64,000 bases of DNA from DATFMP01 sp035266845 (GCA_035266845.1 DATFMP010000090.1:1-64000); one strand, 5' to 3'; counted from the stretch's first letter, positions 25,931 to 34,850 are shown. Notes: generated by a model not told the origin, from the letters alone. Program-made: numbers and translations.

Positions 25931-27391
25931 ATGACTACGATACAGGTCCGCGGCTGGCGTGCCAGCGCGCGGCAATCTGTAGGCGGCGGGGTGTGTGCGC
26001 GCGTGGCGACATGGGGGGTGGCTTTCGCGGCGTCGGTGTTGATCGCTACGGCCGTGCAGGCCGCGGACGCGAGCAAATACGTCGCGCCGTTCTATCCGCG
26101 CGCCGTGTCAGGAGTGGTCGGCAAGGCGCCGGGCGCCAAGGTGGAAGGGTGCCCCGCCGCAATATTGCTGTCCAAGGACTCCATCGACAAGGTGAAGGCC
26201 TTCTACGATAAGGCGGTGGGGCCGCTCAAGCAGACGCCACAACCCTACGGGCAGCGCACCTACGGGCTGTGGATGGAACGCGGCCAGCCAAGCGAGGAGG
26301 GCACCGCCTATGCCTCGATAAGCATTAACGCCCTGGGGCCGCCGCTGAAGTCGCCCAGCGATCCGCCCAAGCGGCGAGAAGCCTACGAGAAGGGTGCGCT
26401 GGGGTGGAATGCCGCATGGAGTCCGATCCACCAGCTCGTATACATGACCGCCTGGACGCCGGACATGGCGAACCCCTTCATGAATCCGTACAAGCCGCGC
26501 GACGTCGATGTGCTGGCCATGAAGTACAACCGCACCCAGACATACTTCTATGTGACGGACGCGGCGACCGGAAAGGATCGAGCGGAAATTCTGGCCGACC
26601 AGTTCGAAAACCGGCTTGGTCAGCGCAAGCAGCAGGCGATGATGGGCAATATTTCTACGCAGCAGAACATCGCTGCCTCCATGGGCAGGCAGGGCGAAAA
26701 GATCGCAGCAGAGGACGCGCAGGACGACCCGGAATTCAACCGCATCATGCACCGCAAGCCGGCCCTGCAGCGCAAGTACGTGGCGCTGACGCAGAAGATG
26801 CAGCAGCAGATGATGACCGGCAAGATGGACGAGGCGGAGAAGACCGGGGACGAGGCGGACCGCCTCCTGCGCAGCGATCCGGAGATGGCCAAGCTCATGA
26901 AGCGCTACGACGAGCGCGATAAGCGTCGCGAGACGGTTGCCGCCAAGGCCCAGGCACAGGGCAGCACGGCGGAAGCGGACATCTACAAGCAGTTCGCGCG
27001 CAAAACGTGGGACGATTCCGTGCAGACCCTGAAGCAGATGGCCAAGGAAGGCTACAGCACCTACATCCGGATCGATTGTCACTTGGCGGAAAACAATGTC
27101 CAGCGCAACCCCGCCAAGATTTCCCAGGACGTAACGGGTTGGAGCGGGCCGGGATTCGAAAGGCAGGTTAACCAATACAAAGCGGCCATCGAGATCGGAA
27201 TCCCGGTGGCGGGCGATTCGCCTGAGAAGGTCGCCGCTATGCATGCGGCCAACACGCCCGCGGCTTCCGGGAAGCCGGCGCAGGCCCAAGCTGCAGCCCA
27301 GCAACAGGCCAAGCCGGCAGCACCCGAAAAGAAGAATGACCTCCAGGATGCCGCCAAGAAAGGCCTGAAGCTGTTCAAGAAGCTCTTCTAG
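25931..27391 (+). CDS. Secreted protein of unknown function, paralog 2
   Basis: A 486-residue exported protein related to the preceding gene. The signal peptide is VATWGVAFAASVLIATAVQA, cleaved about residue 45. Shared features are LLSKDSIDKVKAFYDKAV near 80, charged repeats (EFNRIMHRKPALQRKYVAL and later), and the tail DAAKKGLKLFKKLF. The middle is helical and rich in Lys, Gln and Met, and the C-terminal 60 residues are Ala/Gln/Pro-rich before the basic tail. The two proteins therefore arose by tandem duplication. A role in envelope or surface assembly is only a guess; no enzymatic motif is seen. ATG 25931 is directly after a purine-rich AGAAAGGGGTAAGG ribosome site. Confidence 0.75.
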   Translation: MTTIQVRGWRASARQSVGGGVCARVATWGVAFAASVLIATAVQAADASKYVAPFYPRAVSGVVGKAPGAKVEGCPAAILLSKDSIDKVKAFYDKAVGPLKQTPQPYGQRTYGLWMERGQPSEEGTAYASISINALGPPLKSPSDPPKRREAYEKGALGWNAAWSPIHQLVYMTAWTPDMANPFMNPYKPRDVDVLAMKYNRTQTYFYVTDAATGKDRAEILADQFENRLGQRKQQAMMGNISTQQNIAASMGRQGEKIAAEDAQDDPEFNRIMHRKPALQRKYVALTQKMQQQMMTGKMDEAEKTGDEADRLLRSDPEMAKLMKRYDERDKRRETVAAKAQAQGSTAEADIYKQFARKTWDDSVQTLKQMAKEGYSTYIRIDCHLAENNVQRNPAKISQDVTGWSGPGFERQVNQYKAAIEIGIPVAGDSPEKVAAMHAANTPAASGKPAQAQAAAQQQAKPAAPEKKNDLQDAAKKGLKLFKKLF

Positions 27392-27405
27392 CGGACCTTC
27401 ACGAA

Positions 27406-27445
27406 GAGCGCGCCACTCCCGGGCTTCGGTCCCGGCGGCGCGCTC
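27406..27445. terminator. Hairpin between paralog 2 and nadC
   Basis: GAGCGCGCC pairs with GGCGCGCTC, and inside it CCGGG with CCCGG around a CTTCGGT loop. It sits between convergent genes; no T-run is present. Confidence 0.5.
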
Positions 27446-27471
27446 CCGCCCGCCTGCCAGCCGGGCCGCGT

Positions 27472-28338
27472 CTAAACCACGAAATCCAGCGACAGATCCA
27501 GCGCGGGGGCGGAGTGGGTGAGGGCGCCCACGGAGATGAAGTCCACACCTGTGGCGGCCACCTCAGCCACGCGTTCCAGCGACATGTTGCCGGAAGCCTC
27601 GGTGGTGACGCGCCCGCCGGATAGCTCGCGCACGCGGGCCACGGTGGCGCGCAGTTCGTCCGTGCTCATGTTGTCCAGCAGCAGTGCGTCCGCCCCGGCG
27701 GCGATGGCCGCCTCGGCCTGGGCCAGGCTCTCTACCTCCACCAGCACCGGGCACAGGTAAGGTGCGGAGCGGCGCAGGTGCAGCAGTCCCTGCTCCAGCG
27801 GAATGCCCGTGCGCGCCAGCACAGCCAGATGGTTGTCCTTGACCAGGATGCCGTCCGACAGGCCGAAGCGGTGGTTCTGGCCCCCGCCCATGCGCACGGC
27901 GTACTTTTCCAGGGCCCGCAGGCCGGGCGTGGTCTTGCGGGTATCCACGATGCGCGCCGTGGGCGAGCCCTCGCGGGCCCGGGCCACATAGGCCGAGGTG
28001 AGCGTGGCCACGCCCGAGAGGCGCTGCAGGAAGTTCAGCGCCACCCGTTCGCCCCGCAGCAGCAGCCGTGCCTCGCCGGAGATCGTGGCCGCCACGGAGC
28101 CCGGCGCCAGTTCGGCTCCATCGGCCAGGGACTGCTCCCAGAGCGCCTCGGGATCCACAGTGCGGAACACGGCTTCTGCCAAGGACAGGCCGCAAAGGAT
28201 ACCGGGACTCTTCGCCTGGATGGCCAGCCGGGCCGTGGTTCCCATCGGCAGCAGACCGTCGCTGGTGAGATCGCCCCAGGGGGCATCCTCGGCCAACGCC
28301 GCACTCGCAGCGGTCTGGATCAGGGCATCGGGCAGCAT
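27472..28338 (-). CDS. nadC: Nicotinate-nucleotide pyrophosphorylase
   Basis: Third step of de novo NAD synthesis: quinolinate plus PRPP to nicotinate mononucleotide. The 288-residue protein has ALAEDAPWGDLTSDGL near residue 14, LNFLQRLSGVATLT, VDTRKTTPGLRALEKYAV, the GGGQNHRFGLSDG block, VKDNHL and the C-terminal TEASGNMSLERVAEVAATG with ISVGALTHSAPALDLSLD. All are standard for the type II phosphoribosyltransferase barrel. ATG 28338 is two bases after the CoA-transferase stop, and the family normally starts here. It is the last gene of the nad operon. Confidence 0.95.
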   Translation of the reverse strand: MLPDALIQTAASAALAEDAPWGDLTSDGLLPMGTTARLAIQAKSPGILCGLSLAEAVFRTVDPEALWEQSLADGAELAPGSVAATISGEARLLLRGERVALNFLQRLSGVATLTSAYVARAREGSPTARIVDTRKTTPGLRALEKYAVRMGGGQNHRFGLSDGILVKDNHLAVLARTGIPLEQGLLHLRRSAPYLCPVLVEVESLAQAEAAIAAGADALLLDNMSTDELRATVARVRELSGGRVTTEASGNMSLERVAEVAATGVDFISVGALTHSAPALDLSLDFVV

Positions 28339-28340
28339 CG

Positions 28341-29729
28341 TCAGGCGGACCAAGCGGGAGGGTGGGTGCCCAGCGGCACGGAAGGCCGCGTCCAGTGCGG
28401 CGGGGTCTCGGAAAGCTCGGCGGCGTGCCGCACGACGGTCAGGTGGCCGAACCCGGAGGCCTGGTGCTCCAACCGGTCTCGCACGTCCTCGAAGCTCGGA
28501 TCGGGGCAGTTCAGGCCGTCCGGCACGCGGCCCAACCCGCGCAGCCAGTGCCCCGTGCGCGCCAGGGAGACACGCACGTGCCAGCTTCCGCCCTGCGTGG
28601 CGCGCCGGTGCAGCGCGACCAGGGTGCCGAAGGCCAGCAGGTAGCCCGCCGCATGGTCCAGCGCCTGGCAAGGCAGGGGCCGCGGCTCGTCAGAGCCGGC
28701 CGCCTGGGCCTCGGCGGCGTTGAAGCCGGTGGCGGTTTGCACCAGGGAATCGAAGCCGCGTCGCCCGGCCCAGGGCCCCACGTGGCCGTAGGCAGAGAGC
28801 GAGGCGTAGACGATGCCGGGGCGGATGTGCGCGGCTTCCTCCGGGCCAAAGCCCAGTGCCTGCAGTCCGCCCGGGCGGTAGCCCTGCACGAACACATCCG
28901 CCTCGCGCAGCAGGGCGGTGAGCGTCTCGCGCTGGGCAGGCTGGCGCAGGTCCAGGTGGGTGGAGTGCTTGCCGCGGCCGTTGTCGATCACCGCGGGCTC
29001 CACGAAGGGCAGGTGCGGGGCCGTGACCCGCAGCACGTCCGCGCCATGGGCAGCCAGCGCGCGGCCGCACACCGGCCCGGCGATGACACGGGTCAGATCC
29101 AACACGCGCAGCCCGCCCAGGGGTCGCTCCGCGGGTCCCGGCGGCTCCGGCGGTGCGGCGCCGATGGGCTCGATGGAGACCACCGGCAGCCCGGCCACGG
29201 CGCTGCTGTGGGGGTGCCGATCCCACTCGGCGAAGCTGCGCAGGGCCGTGACCACCAGCCCGCGCTCGGCGGCGGCCGTCTCGAAAGCGACGGCTTCCCA
29301 GTCCGCCAGGGCGCGCTGCACAGCCGCTCGCTCGTATGCGCAGCCCAGCAGGGCCAGCACGCCGTCGCGATGGCGGGGGAAGTTCGTGTGCAGGCGCACC
29401 CAGCCGCCGTCTCCGGTACGGTAGGCGCCGGCGATCTTGTCCCAGATTTCCCCGGGGGGCTTGCCGTCGATGCGCAAGTAGCGCTCGCTGCGAAACTCGA
29501 TGGCGGCGTTGCGCAGGGCCACGCGCACGGTTTGTGTGCGGCCGGTGCACAGGTGCCACAGCTCCGCGGCCGCCAGCGCCGCGGCGGCGATGCTCACCTG
29601 CGCGGCGGTGCCCATGGCGAACGAGGACGGCAGCGCCGGCTCGCTACCGGGCAGTTCCACACACGCCAGCGACTCGGCGGGCAGGCCGGCGGCCTGCCAC
29701 AGGTCGGTGAGGGCGGCGGGAGCGTCCAA
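28341..29729 (-). CDS. Class III CoA-transferase (CaiB/BaiF family), permuted long form
   Basis: A 462-residue protein. The canonical N-terminal block of the family, LGGLRVLDLTRVIAGPVCGR, appears only at residue 204, and the catalytic Asp is in RRGFDSLVQTATG (about D327). The first 200 residues (AAELWHLCTGRTQTVRVAL; WVRLHTNFPRHRDGVLALLG) look like the C-terminal part of a CaiB subunit, so the order of the halves is exchanged compared with ordinary 380-430-residue family members. Such enzymes move CoA between carboxylic acids. It lies between nadA and nadC with gaps of 42 and 2 bases, so it is probably cotranscribed, but no NAD-related substrate is known for this family. Confidence 0.82.
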   Translation of the reverse strand: MDAPAALTDLWQAAGLPAESLACVELPGSEPALPSSFAMGTAAQVSIAAAALAAAELWHLCTGRTQTVRVALRNAAIEFRSERYLRIDGKPPGEIWDKIAGAYRTGDGGWVRLHTNFPRHRDGVLALLGCAYERAAVQRALADWEAVAFETAAAERGLVVTALRSFAEWDRHPHSSAVAGLPVVSIEPIGAAPPEPPGPAERPLGGLRVLDLTRVIAGPVCGRALAAHGADVLRVTAPHLPFVEPAVIDNGRGKHSTHLDLRQPAQRETLTALLREADVFVQGYRPGGLQALGFGPEEAAHIRPGIVYASLSAYGHVGPWAGRRGFDSLVQTATGFNAAEAQAAGSDEPRPLPCQALDHAAGYLLAFGTLVALHRRATQGGSWHVRVSLARTGHWLRGLGRVPDGLNCPDPSFEDVRDRLEHQASGFGHLTVVRHAAELSETPPHWTRPSVPLGTHPPAWSA

Positions 29730-29771
29730 GGCGGGAGGTCGTCGGCGGTGGTGACAGGGGGCCGGAGCCGG

Positions 29772-30788
29772 CTAGTCGCGCGGCACGGCCAGCATGCGCT
29801 CCAGCGCGCGGCGGGCACCGGCGGCCACCTCGGCCGGCACCTTGATCTCATGCACCTCCTCCAGCAGCGAGCGGCGCACGTCCTCCAGGCCGGTGACCTT
29901 CATGTATGGGCAGTGCAGGCGGCAGCCGATGCAGCCATCGGCGAGGATGAACTCCTTGTCCGGGTAGCGCTTGCGGAGCTGGTGCAGCATGCCGTTCTCC
30001 GTGGCCACCAGGAAGGTGCGGGCGTCCGGATAGTTCGCCACGCGATCCACCATGGCCGTCGTGGAGCAGATCTCGTCCGCCAGTTCCAGGATGTCCTGGC
30101 GGCACTCCGGATGGGCGATCAGCACGGCGTCGGGATTGGCGTCCCGCGTGCGGCGCACGTTGGCCCCGCGCAGCACGTCGTGGGTGGGGCAGGCGCCGTC
30201 GTAGACCACGATGTCCTTCTCCGGTAGCTGCTGGGCGATCCAGCGCCCCAGGTTGCGGTCCGGCGTGAAAAGGATGCGATCCGTATCCAGGCTGCGCACC
30301 ACGGAGACGGCATTGGCCGAGGTGCAGCAGATGTCGCTCATCGCCTTCACTTCCGCCGACGAGTTGACGTAGGTCACCACGGCGCGGCCCGGATAGCGCT
30401 CCATCCAGTCCTCCAGGCTCTCCGGCGAGATGCTGTCCGCCAGGGAGCAGCCGGCGGCGATGTGGGGCAGAAACACGCGCTTATCCGGATTGAGCACCTT
30501 GGCCGATTCGGCCATGAAGTGCACGCCGCAGAAGATGATACGCTCGGCGTCCGTATGGCCCGCCTCCAGGGAGAGCCCCAGCGAATCGCCGACGAAGTCC
30601 GCCACGTCTTGCACTTCGGGCACCTGGTAGTTGTGCGCCAGGATCACGGCCTTGCGCTCGGCCGCCAGTGCGCGGATCTCTTCCTGCAGGGCTGCGGTGC
30701 GCTTCGGATCGGCCGCGCCCAGTTGGGGCGGAAGCTCGAAGCGGGTGGAGGTGGGGGTGCTGCGCTCAACCGCCTTGTGTTGTTCCAT
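29772..30788 (-). CDS. nadA: Quinolinate synthase
   Basis: Condenses iminoaspartate with dihydroxyacetone phosphate using a [4Fe-4S] cluster, the second step of NAD synthesis. The 338-residue protein has VILAHNYQVPEVQDVADFVG, the cluster cysteine in IIFCGVHFMAESAK (C87), YVNSSAEVKAMSDICCTSAN, HPECR (C229) and CIGCRLHCPYM near the C-terminus. The N-terminal 20 residues are a non-conserved extension. ATG 30788 overlaps the ribbon-helix-helix gene by 23 bases, implying translational coupling. nadB is not in this window. Confidence 0.95.
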   Translation of the reverse strand: MEQHKAVERSTPTSTRFELPPQLGAADPKRTAALQEEIRALAAERKAVILAHNYQVPEVQDVADFVGDSLGLSLEAGHTDAERIIFCGVHFMAESAKVLNPDKRVFLPHIAAGCSLADSISPESLEDWMERYPGRAVVTYVNSSAEVKAMSDICCTSANAVSVVRSLDTDRILFTPDRNLGRWIAQQLPEKDIVVYDGACPTHDVLRGANVRRTRDANPDAVLIAHPECRQDILELADEICSTTAMVDRVANYPDARTFLVATENGMLHQLRKRYPDKEFILADGCIGCRLHCPYMKVTGLEDVRRSLLEEVHEIKVPAEVAAGARRALERMLAVPRD

Positions 30789-30984
30789 TGCCGTTCTTCT
30801 CCTTCACCCAGGCATTGGCATCCGCCCTGATCTGTTCCGTCCCGGAAGGGAAGACCCGCCAGAACTCCTTCTTCACCAGGCTGGTGAGCATGGCGCTCTT
30901 GGAGAACCCGTGGTAGGAGGCCAGCGCATCCAGCATGGCCACCTCCTGGTCGTTCGCGGAAAAGGTGCGGACTTTTTTCTTCAT
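30766..30984 (-). CDS. Small ribbon-helix-helix-like protein heading the nad operon
   Basis: A 72-residue protein beginning MKKKVRTFSANDQEVAMLDA, with a short basic strand, a helix (EVAMLDALASYHG) and a second helix starting with FSKSAMLTSLVKKEF, the strand-helix-helix pattern of CopG/MetJ-type DNA-binding dimers. The C-terminal 25 residues are charged and Gly-rich. ATG 30984 lies immediately after an AT-rich palindrome. The gene overlaps nadA by 23 bases and so leads the operon. An autoregulator of NAD synthesis is a reasonable inference; no member of this family is known to me in that role. Alternative: a solitary antitoxin-like gene, though no toxin is adjacent. Confidence 0.7.
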   Translation of the reverse strand: MKKKVRTFSANDQEVAMLDALASYHGFSKSAMLTSLVKKEFWRVFPSGTEQIRADANAWVKEKNGNGTTQGG

Positions 30985-30985
30985 A

Positions 30986-31020
30986 ATCTTATATAAGATT
31001 TATATAATGTGCGATCTTAA
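30986..31020 (-). promoter_or_regulatory. AT-rich palindrome and direct repeats at the head of the nad operon
   Basis: A perfect 14-base palindrome ATCTTATATAAGAT is at 30986-30999, one base from the start codon of the ribbon-helix-helix gene. TTATATAA is repeated at 30989-30996 and 31000-31007 with an 11-base period, and a further half-site GATCTTAA is at 31013-31020. The block is strikingly AT-rich compared with the surrounding DNA and must contain the promoter. Binding would cover the transcription and translation start. Confidence 0.6.
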
Positions 31021-31396
31021 CATCCCAGCGCAGGGATGGCAACGAAGAATTGCCCCTTTCCTTCCATGAGGGACCGCGATTCCGCGATAATCCGGATGCC
31101 TCCCAGGCATCCGCTGCCGTCGGGTCCTGAGCGCTACCTCCATGTAACGCACAAGATGGCCGTGGAGTTCTCAGCGGCGCTGCGGCGTGCCTCGGGGTCT
31201 GCCCCGGATGAGGCGCGGAGGCCGCAACAGAGGGCATGGCCGGTGTCGGCGCCGTTTGATTTTCCGGCAGATCATTGAAATACTGTCGAAAAGAAGGCAT
31301 GGCGCGCGCTTGCGCAGTTGTGGCGCGCGACAGCCGGCGGTTGGGCCCTGCCGACCGGCACGGATGTAACCCTTCACGTCGAACCCACGAACCGCC
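31021..31396 (+). promoter_or_regulatory. Divergent intergenic region with possible tkt promoter
   Basis: No gene is seen. A candidate sigma-70 promoter for transketolase is TTGATT at 31256-31261 and AATACT at 31279-31284, spaced 17 bases, each matching four of six consensus positions. The remainder is GC-rich without obvious repeats. Confidence 0.35.
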
Positions 31397-33421
31397 ATGA
31401 CCACCCCCGCAGAGCAGTCCGGACCCACCTTCAAGCTTGCCGCCAACACGTTGCGCTTTCTGGCCATGGACGCTGTGGAGAAGGCCAAGTCCGGCCATCC
31501 CGGCATGCCCATGGGAATGGCGGACATCGCGACGGTGCTCTGGAGCCGCTACCTGCGCTTCAACCCGCGGCACCCGGACTGGCTGAACCGGGATCGCTTC
31601 GTGCTGTCCAACGGCCACGGGTCGATGCTGCTCTACGGGCTGCTGCACCTGACGGGCTACGACCTGTCCATGGGCGATCTGGAGGCGTTCCGGCAGCTGG
31701 GCAGCAAGACGCCGGGCCACCCCGAGGCGGGCCATACGCCAGGCGTGGAGGTGACCACCGGGCCGCTGGGGCAGGGCATCTCCAACGCCGTGGGCATGGC
31801 GCTGGCCGAGCGCTGGCTGGCCGCGCGTTTCAACCGGCGGGGCAATGAGATCATCGATCACCACACGTACGTCTTCTGCGGGGATGGCGACCTGGAGGAG
31901 GGCGTGAGCCACGAGGCCTGCAGCTTGGCGGGGCACCTGGGGCTGGGCAGGCTGATCGTCTTCTACGACGACAACCACATCACCATCGACGGCGAGACGC
32001 GGCTCTCCTTCTCCGAGGACATCCCCAAACGCTTCGCCGCCTACGGCTGGCACACGCAGCGCGTGGACGGGCACGACCCGGCGGCCATCGCCGTGGCCAT
32101 CGACAAGGCCCTGGCGCAGAAGCGCAAGCCCTCGCTGATTGCCTGCCGCACCGTCATCGGCTGGGGCGCTCCCACCAAGGCCGGCAAGGAGAGCACCCAC
32201 GGCTCGCCCCTGGGCGCCGAGGAGATCGCCGGGACGCGCAAGGCGCTGGGTTGGGACTACCCTCCCTTCGAAGTGCCGTCCGCCGCCGCGGCCTTCTGGC
32301 GCGAGGCCGGGGCCCGCGGCGAGGCCACCGAGCGCGACTGGAACGAGCGACTGGACGCCTACTGCAAGGACTTCGCGGACCGCGGGCGGGAGCTGGTGCG
32401 CATCATCGAGGGCCGGCCCTCCACGGCCTGGGAGGCGCCGCTGCAGGCGCTGCAGGCGCAATGGCTGGCCCAGCCGCCGGACGCCGATGCGACGCGCTCC
32501 TCCTCCGGCAAGGTGCTGGAGGCCTTCGCCCTGGAGCACCCGGACATCATCGGCGGCTCGGCGGATCTCACGCCCTCCAACAACACGCGCGTGAAGGGCT
32601 CCGAGGAGATCCAGCCGGGCAAGTTCAACGGCAAGTACATCCACTACGGCATTCGCGAGCACGGCATGGGCGCCATCATGAATGGGCTGGCGCGCCACGG
32701 GGGCGTGCTGCCCTATGCCGGCACGTTCCTCACGTTCTCGGACTACATGCGGGGCTCCGTGCGCCTGGCGGCGCTGACGGGCACGCAGGTGATCTACGTG
32801 TGGACGCACGATTCCATCGGCCTGGGCGAGGACGGTCCCACCCACCAGCCCGTGGAGCACTACGCAGCTCTGCGCGCCATGCCCAACCTGCGCGTGTTCC
32901 GACCGGCCGATGCCCGCGAGACAGTGGAGTGCTGGATGGAGGCGCTGCGCCATACGACCGGCCCCAGCGCCCTGCTGCTGACGCGGCAGAAGGTGCCCAC
33001 GCTGGAGGGCACGGGCAAGGGCGGCGCGGCCAAGGGCGGCTACGTGCTGGCTGATGCGCCGGACGGTCTGCCCCTACGCGTGCTGCTGCTGGGCACCGGC
33101 TCCGAGCTGCACCTGGCCGTGCAGGCCCGCGAGGCCCTGGCCAAGGAGGGCATCGGGGCCCGCGTGGTGAGCCTGCCCTCCTGGGAGCTATTCGAGGCGC
33201 AGTCCGCCGCGTACCACGAGCAGGTGCTGCCCGCGGCCGTGCAGGCCCGTGTGGCCGTGGAGGCCGGCGTGCGGCTGGGGTGGGATCGCTGGATCGGCTC
33301 GATGGGCGCCATGGTAGGCATGACCACTTTCGGCGGCTCCGCCCCGGCGGGTGAGCTTTACAAGCACTTCGGCATCACCGCCAAGGCGGTCGCGCAGGCA
33401 GCCAAGGCGCAACTGGGCTAA
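31397..33421 (+). CDS. tkt: Transketolase
   Basis: TPP-dependent transfer of two-carbon ketol units in the pentose phosphate pathway or Calvin cycle. The 674-residue protein has GHPGMPMGMADIATVLW, the LSNGHGSMLLYGLLHL block, the TPP/metal motif GDGDLEEGVSHEA, the central STAWEAPLQALQAQW region, the catalytic Glu in YGIREHGMGAIMNG, and TGTQVIYVWTHDSIGLGEDG with THQPVEHYAALR. The C-terminal domain ends with GSSAPAGELYKHFGIT-like sequence. Start ATG 31397 matches the family. rpe follows after 36 bases on the same strand, so the two are probably cotranscribed. Confidence 0.97.
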   Translation: MTTPAEQSGPTFKLAANTLRFLAMDAVEKAKSGHPGMPMGMADIATVLWSRYLRFNPRHPDWLNRDRFVLSNGHGSMLLYGLLHLTGYDLSMGDLEAFRQLGSKTPGHPEAGHTPGVEVTTGPLGQGISNAVGMALAERWLAARFNRRGNEIIDHHTYVFCGDGDLEEGVSHEACSLAGHLGLGRLIVFYDDNHITIDGETRLSFSEDIPKRFAAYGWHTQRVDGHDPAAIAVAIDKALAQKRKPSLIACRTVIGWGAPTKAGKESTHGSPLGAEEIAGTRKALGWDYPPFEVPSAAAAFWREAGARGEATERDWNERLDAYCKDFADRGRELVRIIEGRPSTAWEAPLQALQAQWLAQPPDADATRSSSGKVLEAFALEHPDIIGGSADLTPSNNTRVKGSEEIQPGKFNGKYIHYGIREHGMGAIMNGLARHGGVLPYAGTFLTFSDYMRGSVRLAALTGTQVIYVWTHDSIGLGEDGPTHQPVEHYAALRAMPNLRVFRPADARETVECWMEALRHTTGPSALLLTRQKVPTLEGTGKGGAAKGGYVLADAPDGLPLRVLLLGTGSELHLAVQAREALAKEGIGARVVSLPSWELFEAQSAAYHEQVLPAAVQARVAVEAGVRLGWDRWIGSMGAMVGMTTFGGSAPAGELYKHFGITAKAVAQAAKAQLG

Positions 33422-33457
33422 CGTGCCCTCTCCATCGACTGCCCCGGCTGCCGCGCC

Positions 33458-34174
33458 ATGTCGCCCATGCTAATTGCCCCTTCCATCCTCTCCGCGGACT
33501 TCGGCCGCATCAACGAGGAGATCGCCGCCGTGGCGGAGGCCGGGGCGGACTGGATTCACCTGGACGTGATGGACGGGCACTTCGTGCCCAACCTCACCTT
33601 CGGGGCGCCGCTGGTAAAGCGCATGCGGAAGCCGCCCGGGGCGGTGTTCGATGCGCACCTGATGGTGACCGACCCCGCGGCCTGGCTGGAGGACTTCGCC
33701 AAGGCCGGGGTGGATCGCCTCACCGTGCACGCCGAGGCGCCGATCCACCTGCACCGCGTGCTGCAGCAGGTGCGGGCGACGGGCATGCAGGTGGGCGTGT
33801 CCCTGAATCCTGCCACACCCGTGAGCGCGCTGGACTGGGTGCTGGAGGATGTGGATCTGGTGCTGATCATGTCCGTCAACCCCGGCTACGGCGGCCAGAG
33901 CTACATTCCCCAGGCCACGGCCAAGATCCGCGAGCTGGCCGGGCGCATCGCCGGGCGCGGCCTGGACGTGACGATCCAGGTGGACGGCGGCATCAACGCC
34001 CAGACCGTGCGCGAGGCGGCCGCTGCCGGCGCCACCTGCTTCGTGGCCGGCACGGCCGTGTTCGGTGAGCCGGACTATGCGCAGGCCATCGCCACCCTGC
34101 GCACCAACGCGGAGCAGGCGATAGCGCAGGCAGGCGCCGGAGCGGCGCGTGCGGCCTCAGGGGCCGTGCGATAG
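33458..34174 (+). CDS. rpe: Ribulose-phosphate 3-epimerase
   Basis: Interconverts ribulose-5-phosphate and xylulose-5-phosphate, feeding the preceding transketolase. The TIM-barrel protein of 238 residues has IAPSILSADFGRINEEI (catalytic Asp-containing first strand), the metal-binding HLDVMDGHFVPNLTFG, VMSVNPGYGGQ-type MSVNPGYGGQSYIP and VDGGINAQTV. An in-frame second ATG at 33470 is the usual start position before LIAPSIL, so four extra residues are uncertain. The last 15 residues are Ala-rich and not conserved. Confidence 0.95.
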   Translation: MSPMLIAPSILSADFGRINEEIAAVAEAGADWIHLDVMDGHFVPNLTFGAPLVKRMRKPPGAVFDAHLMVTDPAAWLEDFAKAGVDRLTVHAEAPIHLHRVLQQVRATGMQVGVSLNPATPVSALDWVLEDVDLVLIMSVNPGYGGQSYIPQATAKIRELAGRIAGRGLDVTIQVDGGINAQTVREAAAAGATCFVAGTAVFGEPDYAQAIATLRTNAEQAIAQAGAGAARAASGAVR

Positions 34175-34358
34175 GCCGGCGCACGGGCCAATGGCGGAAT
34201 TCGCGGGCGGTGAGGCCGCGCGCGGACGGGCAGCGCCCGATTTTGCACGTTGACGGACCCGGTGCGGATGTGGTCAGTTGTCGCTTGGTTTCACATCCGC
34301 TTGCGTTGCGGCCCGCCCCAGGCGGCGCCGCCCAACATCCGATGCGAAGTACGCTGCC

Positions 34359-34850
34359 GTGGCCAAGGTCGGATTCAGTGACGCGGTGCTGAAAGAGGTC
34401 AACACCCTCTTCGAGCGCTACCCCAAGAAGGTCCACGCCCTGCTGCCCGTGCTGCACATCGCCCAGCGCGAGAACGCGGGCTGGCTGCCGGAAGGCTGGG
34501 ACGCCTACGTGGCCGAGTTGTGCGAGACGACGCTCAACCACGTGCGCGGCGTGATCACCTTCTACAACATGTACAAGACGACGCCCGTGGGCCGGCACCA
34601 CATCATGGTGTGCACCTGCCTGCCCTGCGGGCTTTGCGGGGGCACCGAGGTGCTGGAGCACCTGGAGCACCGTCTTGGCATCAAGTCGGGCAACGTCACG
34701 CCCGATGGCCAGTTCAGCCTGGAAGAGTCGCAGTGCTTGGCTGCCTGCGATCAGGCGCCGCTGATGATGGTGAACGAGGATTTGCAGAAACGGATCACGC
34801 TGGAAGAGATTGATCGCTGGATCGACGAGGCGCGCGCCAAGAAGGCCTAG
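34359..34850 (+). CDS. nuoE: NADH-quinone oxidoreductase subunit E
   Basis: A 163-residue thioredoxin-like [2Fe-2S] subunit of complex I, in the NADH-oxidising module. The four cysteine ligands are in VCTCLPCGLCGG (C-x4-C, with an extra Cys) and SQCLAACDQAPLMMVN (C-x3-C). Upstream helices KKVHALLPVLHIAQRENAGW and HVRGVITFYNMY are typical. The start is a GTG at 34359, before AKVGFSDAVLKEV; a TTG at 34278 in the same frame would add a basic, non-conserved stretch. It opens the nuo cluster, 184 bases after rpe. Confidence 0.95.
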   Translation: MAKVGFSDAVLKEVNTLFERYPKKVHALLPVLHIAQRENAGWLPEGWDAYVAELCETTLNHVRGVITFYNMYKTTPVGRHHIMVCTCLPCGLCGGTEVLEHLEHRLGIKSGNVTPDGQFSLEESQCLAACDQAPLMMVNEDLQKRITLEEIDRWIDEARAKKA

